64,000 nucleotides of DNA from Volutella citrinella (taxonomy: Eukaryota; Ascomycota; Sordariomycetes; Hypocreales; Nectriaceae), in contig JAWZSP010000001.1 in NCBI GenBank assembly GCA_034401135.1, positions 1,364,001 through 1,428,000 of the forward strand, in the 5' to 3' direction. Positions within the stretch are counted from its first letter, which is position 1. Every line of letters starts with the position of its first letter. Under the pieces are notes generated by a model that was given only the letters and a program-made list of their open reading frames with translations, did no database searches and was not told the DNA's origin. Position numbers and translations under genes: made by a program. Shown one piece after another: positions 1-10,314 of the stretch.

Positions 1-1329
1 ACTCAGGGCCTGCTCGGACTCGTCACCCTGCGTCCCCCACGGCAGCTCGTATCTTCCCTTCTTCTTGCTACCTACCTAAACGTGATGCCCAGCAATCCTC
101 CTTTTGGGCCACGCTCACCAAGTCGCACCATATGCCACGAGCTGGACCTCCCAGTGGTAAAAATGCCTCCTTGCCCAGGTAGGATTAGTGAGTAGGTAGG
201 CAAGCATTGGCTTGTCATACGGCTTACCCTGCCCTCAGTCCGGGACGTTGACGAATGGAAATTACAACACCAACACCGGCCATCCATGCTCCTTCACTGC
301 GAAAGAGCCACCCTCGTGTCCTTGGCCCGTTCTGCCTCGCGGGCTGTTCGAGGCAAAGCAGTTAAACACCAATGAAACGACCAGTAATGAGTGGCCTTTT
401 GCTCCTGGACAGCGCTGAGCTGGGCCGGTCAGCATTTACTTGATTGCCTCGTCTGCCTCTCTCTCCGCTTCCAAAACTCACCCCCCCCTCCCTCAGTGAC
501 CTGGGCCTGGTCGATTCGCTTTTTAACAAGCCGTGCAGATACATTCCCATATCTAATACAACTTGCCCCGTCATTCCTGGGAGACCTGCCCCTCCCCCGC
601 ATCCACCTGGCTCCTATATCAGACAGCCTTGGCCCCAAGTGCCGCCTAGCTAGCCCAGCTAACTCCGCGCAGCCCGGTCGAGAGAGCCCGGTCGAGCGAG
701 CCTGGTTAAGAGAACCTGGCCAAGAGAGCACCACACACCACTCCCAAGCTCCCAAATTCTCACCCCAGCCTTTGTTGTTGAAAAGTTCCACTCGACACAA
801 CTCGACACGACACCCCGCCAGTGGCGACCTCAAGGACTCTCGAGACTCTCGCGCGGAGGCACACGATTGGCCACTACGGCTGTTGGTTGTCCATGGCACT
901 GTCGATACGGAATCATCAGCGTCTCTATGTTGAGACCAATTTATGTCTGGGACCGTGTACGTGACCACCCCATCCAACCAAGCTCCGCCACCACTCAGAT
1001 ACAAGATTCGCCGAGTCGCCATTGCCAGCTCCCCTCGCACGGATTGAAACCCTGGCTTCCTCCATCGGCCTTCTCTCATTCACTAAAGACACAATTCCTT
1101 CGCTATAGCGCCGACACAAGACCGAGTCACCTTGTAAGGCCCAGTCTTACCCCTACACTCCTTGCCGTCGGGAGAAGCCCACCAAAACCGCCATATCCCC
1201 AGTGGTGACCACATCCACTGGCTCCTACCTCCCGCCGACGCTTGGTCGAGAGGGTAGCTGCTCCTCTCTGACCTAGAATCTAGGATTCGTTCATGACCTC
1301 CGATACGAACCTGCTCCCCTACCAGCTCT
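1..1329. other. Upstream region, no gene recognised
   Basis: No convincing coding region. Open frames exist on both strands (for example 391-933 plus and 429-1079 minus) but they are proline/serine-rich, overlap one another and lack splice logic. The C/T-rich stretch from about 600 to 1330, with repeated CTCGACAC-type words near 790-815, looks like the promoter and 5' leader of the gene starting at 1330. Confidence 0.5.
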
Positions 1330-3079
1330 ATGAGGCTCGCCCGACACAGGAATCCCACTCTCCGCACCCCCCAAGCCTTCTCACCCATGCCGCGCGAGGA
1401 TTCGAATACTCGCAATCGGCGTTACCATAAGAGTCTAATCAACCAACGTGGAAGGCCGTTGCGTTCAGCTGGCCCTGGCCGTCCTCCCTTGGACGCTGTC
1501 TCGACTGCTGAGAACTACACAACTCATGCTCGACCCTCGCCTGCCGGATCGCTAAACGTGCAAACCCTGGTTAGCGATCCTCGGCGGCAACGGCGTCCCA
1601 AACCCCGAACGGCTTCGAGTACGCCAATGACCACTGATCCGAGCCATGGACAAGCAGTTCGCCAACAAGGGCAAGCAACTGTCACCGCCATTGGCCTAGG
1701 GTTATCAGGGGTAGTTGAGCGACTCCGATGTTCGGAAGCTGAGGAGCCAGATCTGTTGGTTATTAGCCAAGAGGACTCCAACAATCTTCGCCTTGAACCG
1801 ACCATTCATCCAGACACTGTCCTACGGCTATCGCAAAACCAGCAAGTGGTTATCAAGGCAAAAACTGCACTTCCGCTCAAGTATGGCCATAAAATTCGGT
1901 TTATGCCGGCCTTCGTCTCGGAGAATCTTGGATCGGGAACCATATACTTGGGCCCCAACATTATGGAGGCCCTGGGTATTATCTCACGTAAGTTTCCTTG
2001 GTACAAATCAAGTGTCCATTGTCGTACTTGCCATATGCATAGTCCTGGGTCGACTAATGTCCATCCACAGGTCGGTTGGGTAATCCAGCCCCGACTTCCG
2101 AACTGCCGCCCCCAAACATATCCGGCGAATCGACCAGAGATATGATGACCAAAACTCTGGACAGCGGCTCGACTATTCTGCCAACGCCGACTCGTGGGAA
2201 CGCGTTGGGAAGTCCTGGTCCTGGAGTCCAAAGTGACGGAGGCTCCGTTGCAAATAGAATGCTTCCATTTTGGAGCAACGCTGGGGATTTTGGCTTAGGT
2301 CCAGAGCCGATCATCCGTCGCCCGGAACCCATAAGCCGTGAGATCACTGGTGCTACGGACCAATCCGTGTTTATGGGTGTCAGTCAAGTATATTATGACG
2401 ATGTATTTGGCCAAGACACGTTTTCGTCCCAGGCCCCGTTGTCATTCTCCAGTCTCTTCGAACAGGCACCTCAAGGCCCGGAAACCATCACTCCTGCCAA
2501 CGCAGTTGATTCAAAAGCACACTGGCCTCCCTCGAGAAGCTCTTTGAACGCCCGACAGGACTCCTATGGGGAAATGCTCTCTGAGCCCTTACACGAAACT
2601 GCAAATACGTTGAACATCCAGGGTTATTCCGACGATGACACTCAGGCTCTCCAGTCAGCCGCACCGGCTAGTAGCCAACCATTCATATGTTAGCTCGCCA
2701 GAGAAGGAGTCGCCGAACTTTCTCAACTATATTAACAGGCTCTGGAAGGAAACCAATACATTCGAATATACGCTTTCGTGCAGGGGGTCGACAAGGCTCG
2801 CCCTGTGTCCCGGCTTTTGGACTTGGATTGAAATCAGAGAGGAGTAGGCGTTGGAGGAGTAGCGACATTGGATTGGACATGACTGCTATTGTGGTAAACG
2901 GATTTCTTCCACAATGCAATGGGGTGATTCAACATGACCCTGGAAGGATAGATTTGGTGTTTTTTTCTGGTTTTAAACCGCCGTCTGACTCAACTCCGCG
3001 GCGCCCCCCATTCGGTACCGCATCCCCCCGTTTTCATAGCCGCGTCTGGTATGGCCATGGTGATACAGATTGGACCTAA
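1330..3079 (+). CDS. Hypothetical protein, spliced, unknown function
   Basis: I do not recognise this protein. Exon 1 (1330-1987) and exon 2 (2071-) join in frame across an 83-nt intron with a perfect GTAAGT donor, a CTAAT branch site near 2053 and a CACAG acceptor, which is the best evidence that the gene is real. Exon 2 stops at 2693 (426 aa). Alternatively a 50-nt intron 2689-2738 (GTTAGC...AACAG) continues the frame to 3079 (538 aa), the span given here. The N-terminal 130 residues are basic and low complexity. Residues about 140-220 are more ordered (VVERLRCSEAEEPDLLV, KYGHKIRFMPAFVSENLG). The middle is Ser/Pro-rich. A third frame at 2690-2845 also looks protein-like (SPEKESPNFLNYINRLWKE), so the 3' end is uncertain; a frameshift is possible. 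Confidence 0.42.
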
Positions 3080-4368
3080 AGAATATATCACCTGATGGCA
3101 ACCAAAGTCCCTTGAGGGTCATGCGAATATCACCAAGTGGCAAACTGACATCGCTCAAACTAAGAATTCCGACCTCTGACTTGAACATGAGCCCCGGCCA
3201 TCTCCATCATACCAGAGCCCTGACAGCGATAATAGTTGGGTCTCGACATAAGCTCAGCAAACGTGTTGCTGTTAGACAAGGCCGGTTATGTGCGGTCCAG
3301 GCGTGTTGGCTCGGCTTACGTTCATCCTCGACTTCTAGCTGCATCGTGCTATCACATTTGAGAAGCGATAGATGGTGCATCATGCATGACATGGCTACAC
3401 CCCAAATCCGTATACGGCTCGACAATCCCAACCCCAGCGAACACCCAAGAAACGCACCCCCGGCCGGCGTAGCTAGCCGCATGCCCTTGTTGACCGGGCT
3501 GGGGTATGACATGGTTCTGTTTGCTAGGGCAGCCAAACGGAGGCCCTCCTCGTTGGCGATGGGTACGCAACGGTCGCTCGTGGGACCCTCAGAGGCTCGC
3601 ACAGTCACACGGACAGGGACACGGATGAGGTGGAGCTGGCCAGCCGTGTCGTGCAGGTGCTTGGGTGCTTGCCTGGAAGGGGGCGGGGCCAAGCCGATCG
3701 GACCAGTTGACAAGGGACTGCGAGGATCGGGCACCGGGTGTTGTGATCCGACAGGCCCATGATGCTGGGTCCTCGCTGTAGGACAAGACTGAAACATGGA
3801 CGGCATGGTCTTGGCATGAAACAACCATGAGATCCATCTGACAGATACACTTTCCCAGGCCGCGTAACAGTCGACTTTCTCTTTTCTAGCCTTCGCTACC
3901 TACAAAACAATGTCGTTACATGGGATATCCAAAGATAATAAACCAAAATGCAGTCGTTGACTTTCGTGTATCTACCCAAACGCCCTTCCCAGATGCTAAT
4001 GACGGCCAATGCCAAAAAAGAAAAAAAAAAGGGTGGGAAACAACATGATAATCTGGGGAGGGATAAGGGAGCCATCAAACCGTCGCTAGTGGCCATAGTA
4101 TCCCACATCACCCAGTAGTGATGAATGTCCTATTCGTGTGCGCGGACAGGGGAAAGGGGTATCTAGTTCGTGTATGCCTGAAAGCCGCATAATCCGGGTT
4201 TGTAAACGCCTTTGGATCGATCTCGTTGGAGCATGTCGCTCATGATCCAAGAAGGACTAAATCGGTTCGCATAATATCGTGCCGGGTCATGGATTCGAAC
4301 TGAAGTTCGCGCAATACATTATCTGGTAAATTGTTTCCAAGGGAGATGAAAGAGGGCTTTGCCACCTA
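3080..4368. other. Intergenic, 3' flanks
   Basis: Opposed frames (3070-3762 plus, 3207-3824 minus) are uninformative and probably shadows, though a further 3' exon of the preceding gene cannot be excluded. The A-rich run at 4015-4031 and the AT-rich stretch 3900-4360 fit 3' flanking sequence of the minus-strand photoreceptor gene. Confidence 0.4.
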
Positions 4369-5159
4369 TTAATCCTCGACCATGAGCCCAACAGTGAGTC
4401 GTTCGTGGGGGTTGTTCGATGGGACAGGAATAATAGTGACAAGATTGGTGAAACGCTGCCCATTTTTCTTGTAGTTCGTAAGTCGTTGCTGGACTTCTTC
4501 GCCACGTCTGATGGCATGTCGAATGTGGCGGATGGTGGATTTCTCAGAGGACCTGACGCGGCGCTCCCGGCCTGGTGGAGATTGTAGAAATCTGCAGTTG
4601 CAGCCAACAACTTCCTCAGACGAGTATCCGGTGAGCTCATAAAATGCGTCAGTAGCGTAGACAATGGGCGCGTCGGGTTGATTCATGTCGCAGAGAACGA
4701 GCGATACGGAGCAGTCGATGGCGCCCAGCTCGATTTTTGGATTAGGGCGTGATATGACTCGCAGCTGAATAGTACATTAGAGGCACACGTGGAATGACAA
4801 GTAGGTGTTGGAAAGTACTCACAAGAATATCGACGATATTAAATCCGCTTGGGGCATAGAGGCCTGGGTAGATGATAGGGTCTTGGACCTGGCGCCATGT
4901 CATGTTGTCACCGACGGCCGAGCCGTCTGGGTTGATGGCTCCTTGCTCGGGAAACTCATACTATAGCATGTCAGCGTTTCCATCAACCGAACGGCGATTC
5001 ATCTTGGCCACTAACATTGAGGGCCTGAACCTCCCATGGATTCATAGTGGGGGGCGCTCTAGAGACCATGGTGGAATGAAGCAGTGATGAGGGTGTTGAT
5101 GGAGATGTTGGGGAAGAAACAGCAAGAGCGGGATGAAAGTATTCGAAGGACGTGGTCAT
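4369..5159 (-). CDS. env1: LOV-domain blue-light photoreceptor, VIVID/ENVOY type
   Basis: Small flavin-binding LOV/PAS photoreceptor that tunes White Collar signalling and light adaptation. Exons 5159-5016, 4960-4823 and 4764-4369 join in frame to 225 aa; introns are 55 and 58 nt. The N-cap matches the family (YAPSGFNIVDIL), followed by the PAS core RPNPKIELGAIDCSVSLVLCD and the flavin motif GCNCRFLQ at residues 148-155 with photoadduct Cys151. The longer loop after this motif and NYKKNGQRFTNLVTIIPV are typical of VVD-like proteins. The Cys two residues before the photoactive one is the ENVOY-type variant; Neurospora VVD has Arg there. The terminal strand reads VGLMVED, so the usual signalling Gln is not where VVD has it. 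Start: Met at 5159, in frame with an open 5' leader. Confidence 0.93.
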
Positions 5160-8100
5160 TAGGGACGGACGGCCAGAAGTCTTGAAGCTGGCAATACCGA
5201 CGAAGCCGCAAACGACGGAGTGGAAGGAGTAGAGATGGTGATGAATGGCGGGGTGGACGTCCAAGGAAGTGAGGTGAAAAGGAGATAGTTGAAGATCACA
5301 ACGGAAGCTAGAGCGACAGCTTAGGAGGAGCGACGTAGATATATGTGTGCCGTCAGCTGAGTAGCCATGTAGCCAACCAAGTTTGATGATGGCGGAGGTG
5401 GTGGTGGGATAGTTTCGTAGCAGCAAACCGGTGCCGGGGAAGCACCGCTACCCAAAAAGCGGCGACAACCGAAGTCGGGTCGCAAGGAGTTGGACACTTG
5501 TACGCGGATGAGAATTGGAGGGCGTGTCAAGTTGGCGAAGGCGACATCTGTAGGACGGCGAGGGGGCTTATGAAGGCAGATAGAAATGGAGGCTGTGGAG
5601 AATTCGTAGCACCATGCAATGGTGAAGTCAGTAGTCAAGCCAATGGAGGCTCCAGTCTGAATGCGGAGCCAAGAAGGAAGTATCAAGATGCAGAGTCGAG
5701 GTCAGACACGGGCATGGGGACCAGGCAACAGGTCACCCGGGGCTTGGGTGGTGGTCAGGGAGCTTCGAATGGGGCACCCACGAACACAGAATGCAGGGCT
5801 GCCGTGCATCCGTGGCCCTGGGTGATTCGTGTCAAGCACCAGTGCGTCCGTCGATGCGTTCGATGGCGCGGTGAGGTCCTGGGACACGGGAATCGACTGA
5901 CGAACGGGCCAGGGGGCAACTTTAGCTCGTGGCTCTTCCAGCACCAGTGTCAGAGGAACTAATTAGGGTGCACAATGGCACCTATTCGTTCGGAGGCCGG
6001 GATGGGTACGGGGCCGGGGCGGGGACAGAGTGGGCGCCCGGCGACCCAGTATTGCTTAGACGGGAAGGGGATGCGACAAGACCAGCCAAGAAGAGTGTCG
6101 ACTGAGACTCGTCGAAGAGAGCGGGCGGCTGAGAGGAGGAGAAGACCAGAAGGAGAAGGATCCGTGTGGAGTATGGTCGGTTTGGCTGTGCCCGTACAAG
6201 GCAGACAGCAGTTGGGAACAGGCAATTGCAAGACCTAAGCGACGGTTGATTGCAGTCAAGCACCCCAAAGCGGACCCTTATGTGGTTTCATTGACCATGG
6301 ATCATGGAACCAAGCAATCGCGGGCCAGTGGGCGCAAATGCAGCATGCAGGCAGAGGCCGCGTCCTAGGGGTGTGTGGGACGGTGGTGTATGCTTTGAGT
6401 GAAAGCTACTAGTAGAGTGCATGTATGTCTGTGAGGGTGATGAGAGAACCTGCCATTCTGCCGTCTGAATGGAGGAAGGCGCGGAAAGCAAATGGCGGCA
6501 GGCGCAATGCCAGCAGGATTGACTTGATTTCCGCGCTGTGGCCTGCCTGTCTGTCGGGAGAGGGTGGACCCTGACTCTGACCCGGATGGTGTGCCCGTGA
6601 CGCGACAACGGCTTTGGATGAAGTCCCGCCACAGGTCAGTGCAGAAGAAGCCTGCGTTGTCAGCATCGAATTGGCACGATCCCGCCGTCCCCATCTCCAG
6701 ATCGCCGGCGCGACCCTCCGGGCCCGGGATCGGGCCCCACCGAGAGCCCCACCCGGCCGCTGGACCAAATCGCATTCGTCGATGCAAGCAGAGAGCGCGC
6801 CGCCACAGAGCCACATGTGCAGCGCCAGAGTCCAATTCGATCCGCCGGTGACGTGAGGGCTTTGCTCCCGCCCTTGCTCGTAGAAGCCCCTCGGGGATTT
6901 TTTTTGTTTGGTGGGAGGGGGGGATCTGTGAGGCCTGTTTCCACTTCCCAGCCCGTCCGTTGCCTGTGCCGACGTTGTGGTGCCATGGAAGGGATACTAA
7001 GGCTACGGCTGGGACGGGCTCAATCAGGGGTGTCTCGATCCAAGCATCGCGACCCATCCTCTCCATCGCCGCCACCAAGGAGAGGAGCCTCGTGTCTGAA
7101 TAGAGGGTCCTGCGGACTGACCCGAGGTAGGCAAGCAGGTTTCGCTGTCAGTCGAGGAGAATATTACACCACCGCTACCCAGCGGTGGCGAGTCTAGACC
7201 AAGAGCAGCCGATGTATCCTTGATCGCTGAAATCAGACGAGAATTCGGGGCTGGGCCTGGGTGTCTGCATCGTGGCCCTGTCGTGCTGATGTTGGCGACG
7301 CTGGTCAACTTGTGAGCTTCCGATCATCAAGCGATAATCGATCACTGGGGGGCCGTGCTGCCCATCGATCGCAGTCTGGGTGTGCCCCTGGCCCGGTGTG
7401 GGTTAGGTTTCGGAGGCTGGAGCAACCAGCCTGCCGGCATCGAGATTGGGGTACGCCTTGGGCTTAATTAGCTCTCGGGCACTCGGGCACTCGTTAGCGA
7501 GTCAAGCCAGCCTAGCCCGTCCTGCGCGGTCAGCGAGCGGGCAGAGCCCAGCGCCAGGCCCATCCATGATGCCCATGATATATTGTGTTCCACGCTACTT
7601 GACTACCTCGGTGAGATTGACGATGAGCTTGGAAGCCCGATGCTACTGCGGTGCACTGTGAAGTGAGATGACGTTTGCGTCCGGCGCCGCCCTTTGCATA
7701 GGGCAAACGACCCTGGCTGCGAGAGTCTCGCCTCTCAGACGCAGACCGAGACTCCCGCAGCCAGTAACGTCTCTCATCCTACGTCGTCTACAGCTGCATA
7801 ACCAGAACTCCAAGGACACTGCTAGTTAGTATTAGTTCTTAATTGACGTTGCTTTGCTCGGCCGATTCCTACTTTGGCCTTTCTCTCCCATCCGGAGGCA
7901 AGGGAGGCCACCACTCTATCCATCGTCCGCCGCATGTTGCCAGTTCTGGTTTGTCTCTTCGTATTCGATCGGATACCCGATCGTGTGCAACCAAACCCTA
8001 AGCTGATCGATGCAGTCTAATTCCTTAATTCCCTTCAATCGGTTTACTTTTGTTCCCCCATCCCTTGCTCCTTTAGGCACAGTATCCAACGTTTTGTGTG

Positions 8101-8583
8101 ACCACACGCGGACCGCGTTACTAGCTGGGGGTGTGTTCTTCGAGGATGCGAGCCATCGCATCGCTCGTCCCATTTATTGACCCTCCCAGTGACACAACAC
8201 GGCTGGTGCAGCCCAAACGACGCAGTTGAGACCTGTTGTATCAGCTGTCCGTCTAGGACACAGATGCATACCTTGGTACCTAAGGTAGATACCTCAGCCA
8301 GCAACCATAGGTGGTGTTTTGGTGGGCATTCAGCCCGAATGACGGACGTACAGTGCTGCTAAATGCCCTGGAGCACCTGACCTCCACTATGAGCACCCCG
8401 CCTACCCAGGTTCCGTCCTTAACGCGTCGAGGCGCGTCGCAGGCTACCTTAGTTGAGCATTCACCCCGCGGCACATCACCATCACCAGATCGCATCACCA
8501 TCACCGCCATTCCTGCACACTGTCTCGCGATGCTCGTCCTCTGTACAACATCTCCATAATCGAATCCCCCCATCTGCACCACA
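5160..8583. other. 3.4-kb intergenic region between divergent env1 and NSE2
   Basis: GC-rich sequence with no supportable gene. Many open frames on both strands (for example 6365-7078 minus, 5498-5962 plus) overlap and show no conserved motif. It should hold the env1 promoter (left) and the NSE2 promoter and C/A-rich leader (about 8350-8583). A GGTACC word with flanking AGGTA/TACCT half-motifs lies at 8268-8294. Confidence 0.5.
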
Positions 8584-9915
8584 ATGTCTCGCCGCCTCGT
8601 CCAACGCTCTGGCGCCCCAGCCTCATCATCCTCGACCACGACGTTACCCGAATACCAGCCACCATCATGCCCGCTCAGCGACGAAGCCCGCCAAGCCCTG
8701 GGCAATCTATCCAACGCTCGTGGAGTATCGACCTACGAGATGCATATCAAAGACTCTATCCGGCTCCTGGGCTCTGCCGTTGGTGACATCCATGAGAGGC
8801 TAAGAGAGCAGCGTGAAAAATTACAGCACATGCGCTCCCGTCGTGAGGAGAAGGGCAGAGAGCAGAGCGAGGAAGAGAAGCGCCTCGAGCAGCATGTAGC
8901 TGACCTGGAATCCAGGGTCAATGACTTGACCGACAAGTCGGAGTTGGCCATGCGCGACCTAATCGACCGCCGAGCCGAGATAGAGGACGAAGGGCCTATC
9001 CTCCGCGATCTATACACTGCCACTGCCGGCACCACTGCTGCTGCCGCCACGGCTGCAGATCTCAGCGCGCATGCACGGCGCCGTACACGTCGCGGCGGCG
9101 GCGACTCACAGTCCTCCCCACCGCCCGGTGACGACCCCGAGGGCGAGACCAAACCTGCCATTGGCGAGGCCGTGCCTGCACCCAGCATTCTCAAGCTGTA
9201 CAATGATCAGCGCGCCCAGAAGCGGGCTGAGTACACCGACTTGTCTATGCACCAGCGATACGCCCTAGACAACGACTATGCCGGCTTCAAGAAGCTTTGG
9301 CACGATGCCATGGCGGGCGAAGACGGCCCTCCGCTCCCCGATCCCTCACGCTGGTTCCGTCCCGATGGCCAGCCCGTTATGCGCGGTGCAGCTGACGCGG
9401 GCAGCGCACCCAACGGCGAGGAGGACGATGATGACGATATTGCCGTCGCAAGAGAGGTCCTCAGCATCAACTGCCCCCTTACCCTCCAGCCCATGCAGGA
9501 GCCGTACAGCAGCCGCAAGTGCAAGCACACCTTTGAAAAATCTGCGCTGCTCGAGTACCTCAACCCGCGCGGCGGCGAGCTCCAGTGCCCCCAGACGGGT
9601 TGCGAACAGGTCAGTTTCACCTGCCTGGTTGGTCGGGTCCACTCCCGTCTTCCTCGCCACGAATCGCATCGCATTTGTGCAGAAAGACCTCATGCTAATA
9701 CCTGGTTTCATTCACAGAAGTTCACCCGCAGTAGATTTGAACATGACTTTTACTACGACCAGGCTATGGCTCGCCGAATCAAACGTGCCCAAGCGCGCGA
9801 GCAGCAGGATTTGGACGACGAGGAACTTGCCATGGCCGAGGGCTCCGAGGATGACGATGTCGCGGTTAGAGGCCAGAAGCGCATCCCCGGCAGGCCAATG
9901 AAGAGGGAGCGATAG
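8584..9915 (+). CDS. nse2: NSE2/MMS21-like SUMO E3 ligase of the SMC5/6 complex
   Basis: SP-RING SUMO ligase acting with SMC5/6 in DNA repair. Exons 8584-9609 and 9718-9915 give 407 aa. A charged coiled coil (about residues 75-125) fits the SMC5-binding arm. The SP-RING at about residues 300-350 shows INCPLTLQPM, KCKHTFEKSALLEYL and CPQTGCEQ, followed after the intron by KFTRSRFEHD; the Cys/His/Cys/Cys zinc ligands are all in exon 1. The C-terminal tail is acidic then basic (NLS-like). The 108-nt intron (GTCAGT donor, CTAAT branch, TCACAG acceptor) is a multiple of three and stop-free, so the unspliced frame is open for 443 aa. Confidence 0.93.
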   Translation: MSRRLVQRSGAPASSSSTTTLPEYQPPSCPLSDEARQALGNLSNARGVSTYEMHIKDSIRLLGSAVGDIHERLREQREKLQHMRSRREEKGREQSEEEKRLEQHVADLESRVNDLTDKSELAMRDLIDRRAEIEDEGPILRDLYTATAGTTAAAATAADLSAHARRRTRRGGGDSQSSPPPGDDPEGETKPAIGEAVPAPSILKLYNDQRAQKRAEYTDLSMHQRYALDNDYAGFKKLWHDAMAGEDGPPLPDPSRWFRPDGQPVMRGAADAGSAPNGEEDDDDDIAVAREVLSINCPLTLQPMQEPYSSRKCKHTFEKSALLEYLNPRGGELQCPQTGCEQVSFTCLVGRVHSRLPRHESHRICAERPHANTWFHSQKFTRSRFEHDFYYDQAMARRIKRAQAREQQDLDDEELAMAEGSEDDDVAVRGQKRIPGRPMKRER

Positions 9916-10314
9916 CCAATGAGGGAAGAGTAAAATGGCAAAGGGACAGTGTGTACGATCTTAACTCATGACGAAAATGATACCCCCGCTGTGGTGCAAT
10001 GGCGTTTACACAACGCTGATCAAGGCAAATCAGTACCAATAGACAATGATATGTGTGCCCTCCATCCGAGTACTCGATGGCCTGTTTTGAACATTATGTG
10101 TATTATCACTAGGGTATCTACGGTGGTTTTGCGGTTTCACGCCTTGAAAACCATGCCATGTGCCTTAGGGTCTATGCTGAAGCGCCTCGATGATTATTTG
10201 CTCCTGGATGCCACCTGGAGCCCAGTCCTGTATTCCCTACCCAAACGCCATCTTATGCCAAAGATTATTCTTTTTACATTCGCTCCTCATAAAATTCAGA
10301 AGGAACATGTATAT
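9916..10314. other. Intergenic between convergent nse2 and carboxypeptidase genes
   Basis: About 400 bp holding the two 3' ends. AT-rich near 10260-10310. Nothing else seen. Confidence 0.5.

Noticed and set aside
391..1079. Opposed 180- and 216-codon frames
   Set aside because: They overlap each other, are low complexity and lie in a C/T-rich leader-like region.
2690..2850. Possible kleisin (Rec8/Rad21) C-terminal segment in SPEKESPNFLNYINRLWKE
   Set aside because: Resemblance is limited to a few residues, the kleisin N terminus is absent and the frame cannot be joined cleanly.
4280..4320. GTTCGAATCC-like T-arm on the minus strand
   Set aside because: Flanking bases do not form a T stem or acceptor stem; not a tRNA. 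The same holds for TTCGAAT at about 1395.
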